Assembly: GCA_947494965.1 (NCBI GenBank)
Contig: CANLWV010000002.1
Span: 186,001-250,000 of the forward strand
Direction of reading: 5' to 3'
DNA: 64,000 nt
Origin: an uncultured Salinicoccus sp.
GTDB lineage: Bacteria; Bacillota; Bacilli; Staphylococcales; Salinicoccaceae
The notes below the pieces were generated by a model. That model did no database searches and was not told the DNA's origin. It was given only the letters and a program-made list of their open reading frames with translations. Positions 40,895 through 51,168 of the stretch are shown here, piece by piece (position 1 is the stretch's first letter; each line of letters begins with the position of its first letter). Made by a program: the position numbers and the translations under genes.

Positions 40895-41385
40895 TCCAAC
40901 AGTCCCTCCATGGGATGGATGATGATATGGCCTGCCTCAAGATCCACCTTTTTAACTACGTCTTCTATATAGGGAATCATATATTCCCGCTCTCCTTTGA
41001 CGACCCAGACATCGTTGGCCCCTGTTTCAAATATGTCAGTAACAGTTCCAATCGATTTCAAGGAATCTTCAATCTTGGCTTCCAAACCGATGATATCTTT
41101 GTAATGAAATTCATTTTCCGCAAGCGGCAATTGGACTGCATCAGTTTCTTGCATCACTTCCTTGCCCTTCAGCTCCTCTACATCATTGAGGCTCGATACC
41201 CCTTCAAATTGCAGCAGATGGAAATTTTTATGTGTGCGATACTGTGCAATTTCAAAGTTTTTCCCATCTATTTCCACGATATTGCCTGGACTGAATCGTT
41301 CTTTTGAGAAATCAGAGTCACTGAGCACTTTGACTTCTCCTTTCACACCATGGAAATTCACCAGCCGGCCTATACTTATTCTCAT
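40891..41385 (-). CDS. rimM: 16S rRNA processing protein RimM
   Basis: 164 residues from the ATG at 41385 ([18 protein letters not shown]); four more upstream codons are open, but the GGGGG site favours 41385. It assists maturation of the 30S head. The N-terminal barrel contains [15 protein letters not shown] and the C-terminal PRC barrel has [20 protein letters not shown]. It overlaps trmD by 4 bases. A terminator hairpin lies just upstream. Confidence 0.95.
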   Translation of the reverse strand: MRISIGRLVNFHGVKGEVKVLSDSDFSKERFSPGNIVEIDGKNFEIAQYRTHKNFHLLQFEGVSSLNDVEELKGKEVMQETDAVQLPLAENEFHYKDIIGLEAKIEDSLKSIGTVTDIFETGANDVWVVKGEREYMIPYIEDVVKKVDLEAGHIIIHPMEGLLD

Positions 41386-41416
41386 CATATCCCCCATTTC
41401 TTCATATATCTTGTAT

Positions 41417-41444
41417 TAAAAAAGGCACACCGCGAGGTGTGCCT
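41417..41444 (-). terminator. Intrinsic terminator between khpA and rimM
   Basis: 9-bp stem AGGCACACC/GGTGTGCCT with a 4-nt loop that includes the khpA stop codon, followed on the minus strand by TTTTTTA. It would reduce transcription into rimM-trmD. Confidence 0.88.
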
Positions 41445-41670
41445 AGTCAACATCAACAAACACTTTCTTTGAACTGCCATGATTGGCATTGGACATGATC
41501 GTGCGCACTGCCCTGATTATACGTCCGCGCTTGCCTATGACACGGCCGATATCGTCTTTATGGACGGTAATCCTGTAGGAGATTGCGTGATCGGTCTCTT
41601 CCTCAGCGATTGCGAGCATCTCAGGATGTTCAAGCACCGGCTCAAGAATTGTTTGAAGCAGTTTCTGCAT
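41443..41670 (-). CDS. khpA: KH-domain RNA-binding protein KhpA (YlqC)
   Basis: 75 residues, a single KH domain with the RNA-contacting GxxG loop in VIGKRGRIIRAVRTIM. KhpA works with KhpB as a small-RNA and cell-size regulator in Gram-positive bacteria. ATG at 41670, 5 bases after rpsP; the ribosome site is weak, so translation may be coupled to rpsP. It keeps the Bacillales order rpsP-khpA-rimM. Confidence 0.93.
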   Translation of the reverse strand: MQKLLQTILEPVLEHPEMLAIAEEETDHAISYRITVHKDDIGRVIGKRGRIIRAVRTIMSNANHGSSKKVFVDVD

Positions 41671-41675
41671 TGGGA

Positions 41676-41951
41676 CTATTTCCCATGTTTTGCATTATGA
41701 TAACGTTCCATAACACCTTTTTTGCTCAAGATGTCACGTACCGTATCACTTGGTTTAGCACCATTCTGAAGCCATTCAAGGGCTTTTTCCTCGTCGAGGT
41801 CAACAATGTTGTCCCCTTTTGAAATAGGATTGTATGCACCGATCTGCTCGATGATGCGTCCATCCCTCGGGCTGCGGGAATCCGCAACTACAATGCGATA
41901 GTAAGGTTTCTTTTTAGAACCCATACGTGTCAGTCTAAGTTTAACTGCCAT
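41676..41951 (-). CDS. rpsP: 30S ribosomal protein S16
   Basis: 91 residues. Small-subunit assembly protein beginning [21 protein letters not shown], of which [20 protein letters not shown] is the family signature. [16 protein letters not shown] follows. ATG at 41951 after AAAGGAGTT. First gene of rpsP-khpA-rimM-trmD, with a near-consensus promoter. Confidence 0.98.
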   Translation of the reverse strand: MAVKLRLTRMGSKKKPYYRIVVADSRSPRDGRIIEQIGAYNPISKGDNIVDLDEEKALEWLQNGAKPSDTVRDILSKKGVMERYHNAKHGK

Positions 41952-42000
41952 CTTATATTAACTCCTTTCGATTCCTGTATTATTCGTTTTCACTTTTACT

Positions 42001-42029
42001 ACTATAACAGATGGTTAAAATCCTGTAAA
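42001..42029 (-). promoter_or_regulatory. Sigma-A promoter of rpsP
   Basis: TTTACA (42024-42029), 17-base spacer ending in TGT, TATAGT (42001-42006), so an extended -10. It lies between ffh and rpsP. Confidence 0.82.
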
Positions 42030-42054
42030 GACTTTTTACTTTACGAATTTATAT

Positions 42055-43401
42055 CTAGAATGGCAGCCCCATGTTGCCGAAAGGATTTTTCTTCTTTCCT
42101 TTCTGACTTGTCATCTGCTTCATCATCTTCTTCATCTCACCGAATTGTTTGAGAAGGCGGTTTACTTCCTGCAGGCTGCGGCCTGAACCCTTGGCAATCC
42201 TTTTCTTGCGGCTTGCATTGATGATTGCAGGGTTTTCACGCTCCTGCATGGTCATGGAGCGTATGATGGCCTGGACGTGATCGATTTCCTTGCCGCTCAT
42301 CTGCATGCTGTCGAGGCCCTTTATCTTCTTGGCGCCAGGCATCATTTTAAGAAGCTCATCGAGAGGTCCGAGATTCTTCACCTGATCCATCTGATCCAGG
42401 AAGTCATCCAGCGTGAAGCTTTGATCCTTTATCTTTTTCTCAAGTGCCTTCTGATCTCCTTCATCGACGTTGGCCTGCGCCTTTTCAATGATGGATAATA
42501 CATCCCCCATGCCCAATATGCGCTGTGCCATGCGATCTGGGTGGAATGCTTCGAGACCATCCAGCTTTTCCGACATACCGACGAACTTGATTGGCTTTTC
42601 GGTGACTGAACGGATTGATAGGGCTGCACCACCCCGGGTGTCGCCATCCAGCTTAGTCAGCGTGACGCCTGTAATGTCGAGCAGATCATTGAACGACTCC
42701 GCAACATTGACTGCGTCCTGGCCCGTCATGGCATCCACGACGAGCATGATTTCATCTGGTTCTGCAATGCCTTTGATATCCTTCAATTCATTCATCAGGT
42801 TTTCATCAATATGGAGGCGTCCTGCAGTATCGATGATTACAGTGTCCAGATGCTCATCCTTCGCATGTGCCATCGCCTCGGTGACAATCTGCTGCGGTTT
42901 AACCTGATCACCCAGTGAGAATACGGGTACGTCAATCTGCTTACCGACCGTCTCCAACTGATCGATCGCCGCCGGACGGTAGATGTCGCCAGCTACCAGA
43001 AGCGGTTTCTTATTGAATTGTTTACGCAGATGAAGGGCCAATTTACCGGCTGTTGTGGTTTTACCCGCACCTTGGAGGCCGACCATCATGATAACCGTCG
43101 GCGGCTTCTGGCTGAATATGATCTTCTGGTTCTCGCCACCCATCAAGTCGGTCAACTCTTCCCTGACGATCTTGATGACCTGCTGACCCGGGGTCAACGA
43201 CTGCATGACGTCTGTCCCGAGCGCACGCTCTTTAACTTGATTGATGAACTGTTTGACAACTTTAAAGTTGACGTCAGCTTCCAAAAGGGCAAGGCGGACT
43301 TCACGCATCATCAGTTTGATGTCCGATTCCGAAACCTTCCCTTTGCTCTTGATGCGGTCCATAGTTGCCTGGAGCCTTTCTCCTAAACCTTCAAAAGCCA
43401 T
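42055..43401 (-). CDS. ffh: Signal recognition particle protein Ffh
   Basis: 448 residues. SRP GTPase that binds signal sequences and 4.5S/scRNA. The N domain (1-95) precedes the G domain with G1 GLQGAGKT at 108-115 and DTAGRLHIDENLM. The methionine-rich M domain from about 300 carries the RNA-binding SGKEIDHVQAII and GSGRSLQEVNRLLKQF segments. ATG at 43401 after TAGGAGGAG. It follows ylxM by 11 bases. Confidence 0.98.
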   Translation of the reverse strand: MAFEGLGERLQATMDRIKSKGKVSESDIKLMMREVRLALLEADVNFKVVKQFINQVKERALGTDVMQSLTPGQQVIKIVREELTDLMGGENQKIIFSQKPPTVIMMVGLQGAGKTTTAGKLALHLRKQFNKKPLLVAGDIYRPAAIDQLETVGKQIDVPVFSLGDQVKPQQIVTEAMAHAKDEHLDTVIIDTAGRLHIDENLMNELKDIKGIAEPDEIMLVVDAMTGQDAVNVAESFNDLLDITGVTLTKLDGDTRGGAALSIRSVTEKPIKFVGMSEKLDGLEAFHPDRMAQRILGMGDVLSIIEKAQANVDEGDQKALEKKIKDQSFTLDDFLDQMDQVKNLGPLDELLKMMPGAKKIKGLDSMQMSGKEIDHVQAIIRSMTMQERENPAIINASRKKRIAKGSGRSLQEVNRLLKQFGEMKKMMKQMTSQKGKKKNPFGNMGLPF

Positions 43402-43412
43402 ACTATCTCCTC

Positions 43413-43757
43413 CTAGTCGAGCGCCTCAAGCGTCTCGAGAATTCTTTTTACATCATGGGAGCGGTCCTCACCCAATATTTCGCCAAGTTCTTTTATCAGT
43501 GATTGTCTGGAGATGAAATTCCTGTACATCCCCAAGTTCTCTTCATAATGTTCAAGCAAGTCTTTCGACCGTTTCAAATTATCATAGACCGCCTGTCTTG
43601 TCACATCAAGTTCCTCTGCAATTTCACTGAAGGTAAAATCTTCCAGGTAATAAAGCTCTATATATTTTCTTTGTCTGCTGGTCAACAGCGTATGGTAGAA
43701 ATCATAGAGATAGTTCATGCGCATGGTGCGTTCAAGTTCTTCAAGCACGTTCTTCAT
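43413..43757 (-). CDS. ylxM: Signal recognition particle-associated protein YlxM
   Basis: About 114 residues if the ATG at 43757 is used. A helix-turn-helix protein resembling sigma-70 region 4 ([25 protein letters not shown], given here only by its first and last residues: YLEDF to VYDNL). In streptococci YlxM aids SRP function. The start is uncertain: ATG 43757 lies only 3 bases from the AAGGGG site, GTG 43748 lies 12 from it. It overlaps ftsY by about 17 bases and precedes ffh, the conserved ftsY-ylxM-ffh order. Confidence 0.9.
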   Translation of the reverse strand: MKNVLEELERTMRMNYLYDFYHTLLTSRQRKYIELYYLEDFTFSEIAEELDVTRQAVYDNLKRSKDLLEHYEENLGMYRNFISRQSLIKELGEILGEDRSHDVKRILETLEALD

Positions 43758-44847
43758 CATCCCCTTCGGCATTCGACACCATATCTGCAAACAAACCGTA
43801 AACATAGTTCTCTGCATTGAATTCCTGCAGATCATCAAGCTGTTCACCGAGCCCGACGAACTTCACCGGAATGCCGAGCTCATTTTTGATGGCCAATACG
43901 ATACCGCCTTTGGCTGTACCATCCAGTTTGGTCAGCACAATACCAGAGACGTCTGTTACATCCTTGAAGGATTTGGCCTGGCTTAATGCATTCTGACCGG
44001 TCGTGGCATCAAGCACAAGTAAAGACTCATGGGGTGCTTCGGGAACAACTTTCTGGATGACTTTCTTCATTTTCGAAAGTTCATTCATCAGATTCCCTTT
44101 ATTTTGGAGGCGCCCTGCCGTATCGCAGATAAGGATATCAGTGCCCCGCTTCTTCGCAGCGTTGACCGCGTCAAACATGACAGCAGCCGGGTCGCTGCCC
44201 TCAGCCTGGCTGACTACATCGACATCCACCCGTTCTCCCCAGACTTTAAGCTGGTTGATTGCACCGGCCCGGAAAGTATCACCGGCTGCGAGCATTACAT
44301 CTTTGCCTTCTTGCTTGTATTTATGTGCCAATTTGCCTATGCTCGTCGTTTTGCCGACACCATTCACACCAACGACGAGGATGACAGTCAAGCCTTCCTC
44401 CTGGATATTGACCGTCTCCGGCAGATTATCATTACGCTCATAGATCTCCACCATTTTTTCAACAATCGTCTCACGTAGCTCCGAGGTATCTGTAATGTTG
44501 TTCACTTTTGCAACATGACGCAGTTCATCCGTCAGTTCCATCACAGTATTGAACCCGACATCAGCCGAAATCAGGACTTCCTCCAACGCTTCAAAGAAAT
44601 CCTCATCGACGGTACGGTAGCGGGCCATGAGTTCATTGATTTCACTTTGGAACCTTTCCCTGCTCTTTTCGAGGCCTACCTTAAATTTATAGCCTATCTG
44701 TTCCTGTTCCCATTCCTCGAATTCATCTATGCTTATCAGACCGTCATCAAGCGCTTCGGTCTGTGATTCGAGCGATTCATCCGAAAGATCCTTTACCTCA
44801 TTGGACTTCGGTTGGAACTTGTCTTTCAGTCGTTTAAATAAGCTCAC
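43741..44847 (-). CDS. ftsY: Signal recognition particle receptor FtsY
   Basis: 368 residues. Membrane-associated GTPase that docks SRP-ribosome complexes. An acidic N-terminal A region (about 15-50) is followed by the N domain and the G domain with G1 GVNGVGKT at 160-167, [13 protein letters not shown] and [13 protein letters not shown] start at 44847 overlaps the smc stop (GTGTGA). Confidence 0.97.
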   Translation of the reverse strand: MSLFKRLKDKFQPKSNEVKDLSDESLESQTEALDDGLISIDEFEEWEQEQIGYKFKVGLEKSRERFQSEINELMARYRTVDEDFFEALEEVLISADVGFNTVMELTDELRHVAKVNNITDTSELRETIVEKMVEIYERNDNLPETVNIQEEGLTVILVVGVNGVGKTTSIGKLAHKYKQEGKDVMLAAGDTFRAGAINQLKVWGERVDVDVVSQAEGSDPAAVMFDAVNAAKKRGTDILICDTAGRLQNKGNLMNELSKMKKVIQKVVPEAPHESLLVLDATTGQNALSQAKSFKDVTDVSGIVLTKLDGTAKGGIVLAIKNELGIPVKFVGLGEQLDDLQEFNAENYVYGLFADMVSNAEGDDEERA

Positions 44848-47800
44848 ACCGTTTCTTCCTCTCTTATGTTTTCTTCATAATCCTTAAGATCTACGCTGAT
44901 CAGTTGGCTGACGCCACGTTCCTGCATCGTCACCCCGAACAGCCGGTCGCTCTCTTCCATTGTCCCTTTGCGGTGGGTGATCACAATGAATTGCGTCTCT
45001 TTTGCCAAGGCTTTCAGATATTGTGCATAGCGCAGCACATTCGACTCATCAAGGGCAGCCTCCACTTCATCCAGTATGATGAACGGACTGACCCGGACCT
45101 GTAGAATGCTGAACAGCAGGCTGATTGCAGTCAATGCCCGCTCTCCCCCTGACAGCAATGACAATGTCGACAATCTTTTGCCGGGAGGCTGGGCATATAT
45201 CTCCACTCCGGATTCGAGGTAATCGTCTTCTATGGTCAACCTCAATTCCGCCTGGCCGCCCCCGAACATCTTTTGGAACACTTCACCGAAACGGGCATTG
45301 ATCTGATTGAACGTTTCCTTAAAGCGCACTGCCACTTCGCCATCCATTTCACGGATCACTTCAAGCAGCGTATCCCTTGCCTCGAGCAGATCTGCTTCCT
45401 GTGTCTTCAGGAACTGATAGCGTTCACCCACGCGCGCGTATTCCTCTATCGCTGCCAGATTGACCGGTCCGAGCTCATCGATGCTTTTCCTGTTCAAAGA
45501 AATCTTCATTCGTTTCTGATCGATATCCGTCAGATCCTGATGTGTTTCTTTAGCTCTATCATACGTTATTTTATATGTTTCCGACAGATATTCAATCTTT
45601 TGTTCCACCTGGATATCAAGCTTTTCTTTTTTTGTTTTATGGGCGTGGAAAGCCTCTTGCAGTTCATCGCGCATCGGCAGGAGTTCGCGTCTGTCTGACT
45701 CCAGCTCCTCATATTCCTTTCTGAGCGCATATAGGACTGATGATTTTTCTTCTGCTGAGTGGTTGAGCGCCTCGACTTCCTGCGAAAGGGCTATCCGTTC
45801 TTTCTCCAGACGCTCAATATCCATCTCATTCAGATCTTCACTGATCATTTTCTGCTGTTCCTCGACTTCATTGATCAGCGCGGTTATTTCTTCCTGCTCT
45901 TCTTCAAGGCGGGAAGTTTCATCTTGTGCATGCCTGAGCCGCTCCTTCACCGCTGCCAACTCCCGGCTGGTGGCGTGACCTTCGTCAGTCAGATGTTGAA
46001 GTGTTTCCTTCTTATCTTTATCGGATGCATTCATCTGCGTGATGCGGCGGTCGAGATGGTCGAGTGAAACCTCGATCTGGGCGATCCTCTCTTCCTTCTC
46101 TGCAGTATCTTCTGGTGTGCCGAGCCCTGAAAGTTCTTCCCTCAGTATCCTGATATTGTCCGCCCTCGCCTCAATCTGATAGCCGAGCCTCAGGATGCTG
46201 CCATGATATTTGTCTTTTTCTGCAGCCAGCTGCTGGCTGATCTGCTCCAATTTATCTTTCTTCTCCATCTGGCTCGCCAAGTCGTCAGCAAGCTGCTTCA
46301 CCGTCGCCTCAATCTGTCGGGTTTTCATACGGTAGACTTCCAGGCTCTCCTTTGTTTCCTGCAGTTCCTGCTGGTTCTCGATGATTGAACCCTTGGCACT
46401 TTTGGAGCCCCCGGACATCGCTCCGCCCGGCATGATGGTATCACCATCCAATGTAACGATTCGCAGCCTATGGTTGATTTCAGAAGCCAATGCAGTGGCA
46501 TCATCAATTGTCTCCACGACAAGTGTCGTACCGAGCAGGTGACTCACAACATCCGCTATAGAGTCGTCATGATCGGCGATTTCTGACATGACGTACACCT
46601 TGATGCTTGTGCGCTCCAGTATGCCACGAATATCCTTATGGAGATGCTTTTGACGGATGGTGGTCCTTGGCAGGAATGTAGCAAATCCGGCTTTGGCGGC
46701 CTTCAGTTTACTGATTGCTGCCTTGGCACTCTGCTCGTCGTGCGTGATGATGTTTTGGGCCTGTGCCCCGAGTGCCGTATCCAATGCCTTGACATATCGC
46801 TTGTCAGCTGAAAGCATCTCCCCAACAGCCCCTATGATGCCGTTCAACTGTGCCCTATTCTTCAATATGAACCGTGCACCCGGATAATATCCACGGTACT
46901 CATTATGCATGGCATTCAACATATCAACCTTCGACTTCTGCTGCTCGATATAATGTCTGGCAGTATCAAGTCTATTCTTCTCGCTGTCGTAGTCTGCTTC
47001 GAGTGCTTTCAATGCCTCTGATGCCGCCTGCAACGCTTTGTGGTTGGCATCCATCTTCTTCAGTATTTCTTCATGACGGGCTTTCTCCTCGGCATGCTGG
47101 GTGCTCTCCGTCTTCTGGAGCTGCTCGAGTTCCTCGGCCCGCTCCTTCTTCTGGCGTATATTATCATCAAGCCTGCTCTTTTCGGATTCCGCCCGTCTGC
47201 ATTCATTCTCAAGTGTCGTCTTTTCCACCATCAGATCATAGTATTCGTCCTTAAGCGTTTCGATTTCACCCGAATGATCCTCCAGAAGTTCTTTTTTATG
47301 TGTGGCAATTTCTTCTTGAGCCCGAGTCAACTCGTTGACCGCGGTCGAAAGTTCAGCAGCTTTCTTCAAGGATTCGCGATGCTTTGAATCTATGGATGCA
47401 GCGCGTGCCTGATGGGCGGCAAGTCGTTTTGACAGTTCTTCACTCGTTTGGCCTTTAGTGTCCTTGCGTTCTTTATACAATTCAATCCGACCACTGGCCT
47501 GCTCCAATTTCTTTGTCAAATCAACCAGACGCCTGTTTAGCTCGGCGTTCTCCTCATCATGACTATCACGTTGCCGGGCAATCTCGGTCATCCTTTTTTC
47601 CTTGTGCGCCAATCGGCTGTGCATTTCTTTGATTTTAGCTTCTGACGATTGGAGACCCATCGCCTCTTCATTAAGCATGGCCATAAGCGTCTCTACATCA
47701 TAGACCGTCACTTCTATGTCACTGTTGCGCATCTCCTCTTTCAGCGCCAGATATTCCTCGGCAGTTGCACTCTCCTTCTCGAGCCTATGTACCCGGCCTT

Positions 47801-48398
47801 CGAGTTCATGGATGATGTCGTGCACCCGGTCGAGGTTATCTGCAGTTTCTTCAAGTCTTTTTTCGGATTCCTTTTTGCGCAATTTATATTTCATGACGCC
47901 TGCCGCTTCTTCAATGAGGCCTCTTCTCTGCTCCGGTTTCGCCTTCAAAACTTCATCCACTTCCCCCTGGGAAATGATATTATACGCATTTCGCCCCAAA
48001 CCGGAATCGAGGAAAAGCTCATTTATTTCCTTGAGCCTGGCGCGTTCCTTATTGATGTAATATTCACTGTCGCCATTTCTGTATAGCTTGCGTGTAATGT
48101 GGACTTCATCCGCATCCATCTGCAAAGTGCGTGATGCATTATCCAATACAAGCCGGACATATGCGTAATTCATCGCCTTGCGGTCTGCAGTGCCATTGAA
48201 GATTACATCTTCCATTTTGACACCTCTGATGGAACGTGCCGATTGTTCTCCAAGCACCCAGCGTATGGCATCGGTGATATTGCTTTTGCCGCTGCCATTT
48301 GGACCGACCACAGCCGTAACCCCGGCATCAAAACTGATGTCCGCCTTATCGGCGAATGATTTGAATCCGTGCGCTTCCATCTTTTTCAAATAAACCAT
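44844..48398 (-). CDS. smc: Chromosome segregation protein SMC
   Basis: 1184 residues. ATPase that organises and separates chromosomes with ScpA/ScpB. Walker A GPNGSGKS is at 32-39. Two long coiled coils (about 170-500 and 670-1010) flank the hinge (about 510-650, with GYYPGARFIL and DGDTIMPGGAMSGGS). The signature LLSGGERALTAISLLF and Walker B PFIILDEVEAALDESN are near the C-terminus. The ATG at 48398 shares a base with the rnc stop (TAATG). It lies between rnc and ftsY, as in Bacillus. Confidence 0.98.
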   Translation of the reverse strand: MVYLKKMEAHGFKSFADKADISFDAGVTAVVGPNGSGKSNITDAIRWVLGEQSARSIRGVKMEDVIFNGTADRKAMNYAYVRLVLDNASRTLQMDADEVHITRKLYRNGDSEYYINKERARLKEINELFLDSGLGRNAYNIISQGEVDEVLKAKPEQRRGLIEEAAGVMKYKLRKKESEKRLEETADNLDRVHDIIHELEGRVHRLEKESATAEEYLALKEEMRNSDIEVTVYDVETLMAMLNEEAMGLQSSEAKIKEMHSRLAHKEKRMTEIARQRDSHDEENAELNRRLVDLTKKLEQASGRIELYKERKDTKGQTSEELSKRLAAHQARAASIDSKHRESLKKAAELSTAVNELTRAQEEIATHKKELLEDHSGEIETLKDEYYDLMVEKTTLENECRRAESEKSRLDDNIRQKKERAEELEQLQKTESTQHAEEKARHEEILKKMDANHKALQAASEALKALEADYDSEKNRLDTARHYIEQQKSKVDMLNAMHNEYRGYYPGARFILKNRAQLNGIIGAVGEMLSADKRYVKALDTALGAQAQNIITHDEQSAKAAISKLKAAKAGFATFLPRTTIRQKHLHKDIRGILERTSIKVYVMSEIADHDDSIADVVSHLLGTTLVVETIDDATALASEINHRLRIVTLDGDTIMPGGAMSGGSKSAKGSIIENQQELQETKESLEVYRMKTRQIEATVKQLADDLASQMEKKDKLEQISQQLAAEKDKYHGSILRLGYQIEARADNIRILREELSGLGTPEDTAEKEERIAQIEVSLDHLDRRITQMNASDKDKKETLQHLTDEGHATSRELAAVKERLRHAQDETSRLEEEQEEITALINEVEEQQKMISEDLNEMDIERLEKERIALSQEVEALNHSAEEKSSVLYALRKEYEELESDRRELLPMRDELQEAFHAHKTKKEKLDIQVEQKIEYLSETYKITYDRAKETHQDLTDIDQKRMKISLNRKSIDELGPVNLAAIEEYARVGERYQFLKTQEADLLEARDTLLEVIREMDGEVAVRFKETFNQINARFGEVFQKMFGGGQAELRLTIEDDYLESGVEIYAQPPGKRLSTLSLLSGGERALTAISLLFSILQVRVSPFIILDEVEAALDESNVLRYAQYLKALAKETQFIVITHRKGTMEESDRLFGVTMQERGVSQLISVDLKDYEENIREEETV

Positions 48399-49165
48399 TA
48401 ATCCTTCTCTCCATCATCAAAATTCTTAAGTGCATATTCAGCAGCCTTCTGCTCGGAGTCCTTTTTTGAACGCCCGCTCCCCTTGCCTATCATGATGCCG
48501 TCTGCAAAAACCGCAGTGACGAACCGCTTATCATGGCTCGGTCCGGTCGCTTCAATAAGGCGATACTCGACGCTTTGCTGACTTTTTTGATGCATCCGTT
48601 CCTGGAGCGCTGTCTTATAGTCCATCACGGCATTATAATTGTCATCGCCTATTTGGGGGAATACATGTGCTTTTAGGAAACTGACCACTGAAGCTGTGCC
48701 CTGATCCAGATATAACGCCCCAAGGAAGGCCTCGAATGTATCGGAGACGATTGACGGCCGTTCCCTGCCACCCGTCTTCTCTTCACCTCTGCCAAGCAGT
48801 ATGAGTGGCGCCATATCCAGTTTCGATGCAAATACTACAAGTGATGGTTCACATACGATATTGGCCCTCAGTTTTGTCAAATCGCCCTCCGGCAATTTTT
48901 CAAAACGGTTATAGATATAATCTGAAACCATCAATTCTAGTACGGCATCCCCTAAAAATTCGAGCCGTTCGTTGTTATGGATCTTGTCCAGTTGAAGGTC
49001 GTTTATATAGGAACTGTGCATAAATGCCTGGATATACAGGCTTTCATCATCGACGGAAATGCCTGTCCGATCGATGAAATCCGTAAACTTCCTCCTGAAA
49101 TCCTGAAGCCTCTTTCTGGCATGCGGATCTTTATTGATCCGTCTTTCTATTTCATTGAAATCCAT
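48398..49165 (-). CDS. rnc: Ribonuclease III
   Basis: 255 residues. It cleaves double-stranded RNA in rRNA and mRNA processing. The catalytic signature NNERLEFLGDAVLEL is at about residues 60-74, with the second acidic site in SDTFEAFLGALYLDQG. A double-stranded RNA-binding domain occupies the last 75 residues (ending AAEYALKNF region). ATG at 49165 after TGGAGGT. It follows acpP across a terminator; no good promoter is seen in between. Confidence 0.97.
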   Translation of the reverse strand: MDFNEIERRINKDPHARKRLQDFRRKFTDFIDRTGISVDDESLYIQAFMHSSYINDLQLDKIHNNERLEFLGDAVLELMVSDYIYNRFEKLPEGDLTKLRANIVCEPSLVVFASKLDMAPLILLGRGEEKTGGRERPSIVSDTFEAFLGALYLDQGTASVVSFLKAHVFPQIGDDNYNAVMDYKTALQERMHQKSQQSVEYRLIEATGPSHDKRFVTAVFADGIMIGKGSGRSKKDSEQKAAEYALKNFDDGEKD

Positions 49166-49224
49166 CTGTCTACCTCCATTTAATTCATTCTAAAGGAATG
49201 AGATATTTAATAAAAGTTTTTATA

Positions 49225-49257
49225 ACAAAAATAAAATCCACTTTGAAAGTGGATTTT
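49225..49257 (-). terminator. Intrinsic terminator of acpP
   Basis: Stem AAAATCCACTTT/AAAGTGGATTTT around a single central base (effective loop 3-5 nt), followed on the minus strand by ATTTTTG. Confidence 0.82.
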
Positions 49258-49261
49258 AACA

Positions 49262-49498
49262 TTATTTCGCTTCTAGTTTGTCAATGTAGTTGAGGGCGTC
49301 GCCTACTGTATTGATTTTCTCAGCTTCCTCGTCCGGGATTTCCATCTCGAACTCGTCCTCGAGCTCCATCACAAGCTCAGCGATATCCAGAGAGTCAGCA
49401 CCGAGGTCATCTTTGAATGATGCATCCTTAGTCACTTTCTCCTCATCAATTCCCAATTTGTCGACGATGATGTCTTTTACTTTGTCGAAGTTTGCCAT
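49262..49498 (-). CDS. acpP: Acyl carrier protein
   Basis: 78 acidic residues. It carries the growing acyl chain on phosphopantetheine attached to Ser36 in the GADSLD motif. ATG at 49498 after GGGAGGTG. Last gene of fapR-plsX-fabD-fabG-acpP, closed by a terminator. Confidence 0.98.
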   Translation of the reverse strand: MANFDKVKDIIVDKLGIDEEKVTKDASFKDDLGADSLDIAELVMELEDEFEMEIPDEEAEKINTVGDALNYIDKLEAK

Positions 49499-49532
49499 TA
49501 TAATTCACCTCCCTCCAATATTATCACAGGGT

Positions 49533-50270
49533 TTACCCCATGTACATACCGCCATTTACATGGATTGTCTGGCCGGTGATATAGCGTGCTTGATCTGATG
49601 CCAGGAACATGACTGTTTCTGCAATATCGTCAGCATTCCCAAAGAATCTAAGCGGTATCTGTTCAAGCATCTTCCCTTTAACTTCATCGGACAATACATC
49701 AGTCATATCACTTTCGATGAAGCCCGGGGAAACAGAATTCACTGTGATGCCTTTTGGAGCGAGTTCCCGTGCAACGGATTTTGTGATGCCGTCTATCCCA
49801 GCCTTGGAGGCGACATAATTCGTCTGGCCCGCGTTTCCAATCGATCCGACGATGCTGGAGATATTGATGATTCTTCCGCCTTTTTGGCGAATCATCGGAC
49901 GTGAGACACTTTGGATGACGTTGAACGTACCTTTTAGGTTTACATCAACGACTTTATCCCATTCGTCCTCCTTCATGCGCATGAGCAGGTTGTCCTGGGT
50001 CACACCGGCATTGTTGACGACAAGGTCGATTGCCTTGTGCCGATCGGTGATGTCTTTGATCATCGCTTTGACTTCTTCATGGTCCTGGACCTGACATTGG
50101 ATTGCCTCAGCTTGACCGCCTTCTGTTTTGATGGCTTCTACAACTGCTTCGGCCTTATCCTTCGATCCTGAATAATTCACGATTACATTGTAGCCAGCCT
50201 GCCCGAGCTTAAGTGCGATGCTTTTTCCGATGCCTCTTGACGCTCCTGTTACAAGTGCTGTTTTAGCCAT
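49533..50270 (-). CDS. fabG: 3-oxoacyl-[acyl-carrier-protein] reductase
   Basis: 245 residues. NADPH-dependent reduction of beta-ketoacyl-ACP in fatty-acid elongation. Short-chain dehydrogenase fold with TGASRGIG near the start, NNAG ([11 protein letters not shown]), catalytic Ser in [11 protein letters not shown] and the YVASK catalytic pair. ATG at 50270 after AAAGGAGTT, overlapping fabD by 8 bases. Confidence 0.97.
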   Translation of the reverse strand: MAKTALVTGASRGIGKSIALKLGQAGYNVIVNYSGSKDKAEAVVEAIKTEGGQAEAIQCQVQDHEEVKAMIKDITDRHKAIDLVVNNAGVTQDNLLMRMKEDEWDKVVDVNLKGTFNVIQSVSRPMIRQKGGRIINISSIVGSIGNAGQTNYVASKAGIDGITKSVARELAPKGITVNSVSPGFIESDMTDVLSDEVKGKMLEQIPLRFFGNADDIAETVMFLASDQARYITGQTIHVNGGMYMG

Positions 50271-51168
50271 TTTCTAACTCCTTTACATGTGCCATTGTAT
50301 CAATATGTGAAACGCTGATCGAGCGGTCGATTTTCCTGACCAGACCACTCAAAACTTTTTTCGGACCGACTTCCACCGCCTCACCGACACCCAATTCAGT
50401 AGCTGTCTGAATCGATTCGGTGAAGCGCACAGGATGGGTGAGCTGATCGATCAGTTGAGCGCGTATCGTCTCCGGATTCATCTCTGACGCTGCCGATACG
50501 TTTTGGATGACCGGTATGGTCGGCGCAGCAAACGGTATCTCTTTAATGAAGGAGGCGAATGCTTCCCGTGCATCTTCCATAAGATAGGAGTGGAATGCAC
50601 CTGACACATTCAATTTCATCACGCGTCTTGCCCCATGCGATTTGCCCTGTTCGACAAAATCATCAATCAAGCGCTCATCACCCGAAATCACTATCTGGTC
50701 AGGCGCATTGATGTTTGCCGGCTGTATCTTCCTTTCATCATCCGACAATGAATCGCACAACTCTTTTAAAGGGGCATACTCCATGCCGATCACTGCAGCC
50801 ATGCCGCCCCCTTCGCTCTGCGCCATAAGCTCACCGCGCTTTGCCACTATCGAAATTCCGTCCTTAACTGTGATGACCCCAGCATGTACAAGGGCAGGCA
50901 GCTCCCCGAGGCTGTGGCCGAGTACAACGTCCCCTTTTAAGCCTGTAGCCGCAAGCACCGCAAGACTATGGGCAAATAGTGCCGGCTGAGTATACTGTGT
51001 CATGTTGAGGCGCTCGTCTTCTTCGAACATTATCGCCTTCAAATCAAAATCAACGTTCAAAAAGACCTCATCCAGCAATGTCCGGCCTTCCGGTGACTGC
51101 TCATATATATCTTTCGCCATACCTGCGTACTGCGAACCTTGCCCCGGGAATAAAATCATCTTCTTCAT
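50263..51168 (-). CDS. fabD: Malonyl-CoA:ACP transacylase
   Basis: 301 residues. It moves malonyl from CoA to ACP for fatty-acid synthesis. The FPGQGSQ motif opens the protein, the catalytic serine is in GHSLGEL, and the active His region is [12 protein letters not shown] at 51168 overlaps the plsX stop by 4 bases, with a GGTGGGAA site. Confidence 0.96.
   Translation of the reverse strand: MKKMILFPGQGSQYAGMAKDIYEQSPEGRTLLDEVFLNVDFDLKAIMFEEDERLNMTQYTQPALFAHSLAVLAATGLKGDVVLGHSLGELPALVHAGVITVKDGISIVAKRGELMAQSEGGGMAAVIGMEYAPLKELCDSLSDDERKIQPANINAPDQIVISGDERLIDDFVEQGKSHGARRVMKLNVSGAFHSYLMEDAREAFASFIKEIPFAAPTIPVIQNVSAASEMNPETIRAQLIDQLTHPVRFTESIQTATELGVGEAVEVGPKKVLSGLVRKIDRSISVSHIDTMAHVKELENG

Noticed and set aside
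42010-42054. Weak hairpin GTAAAG/CTTTAC after ffh as a terminator
   Set aside because: The stem is 6 bp, A/T-rich, without a U-run, and overlaps the rpsP -35 element.
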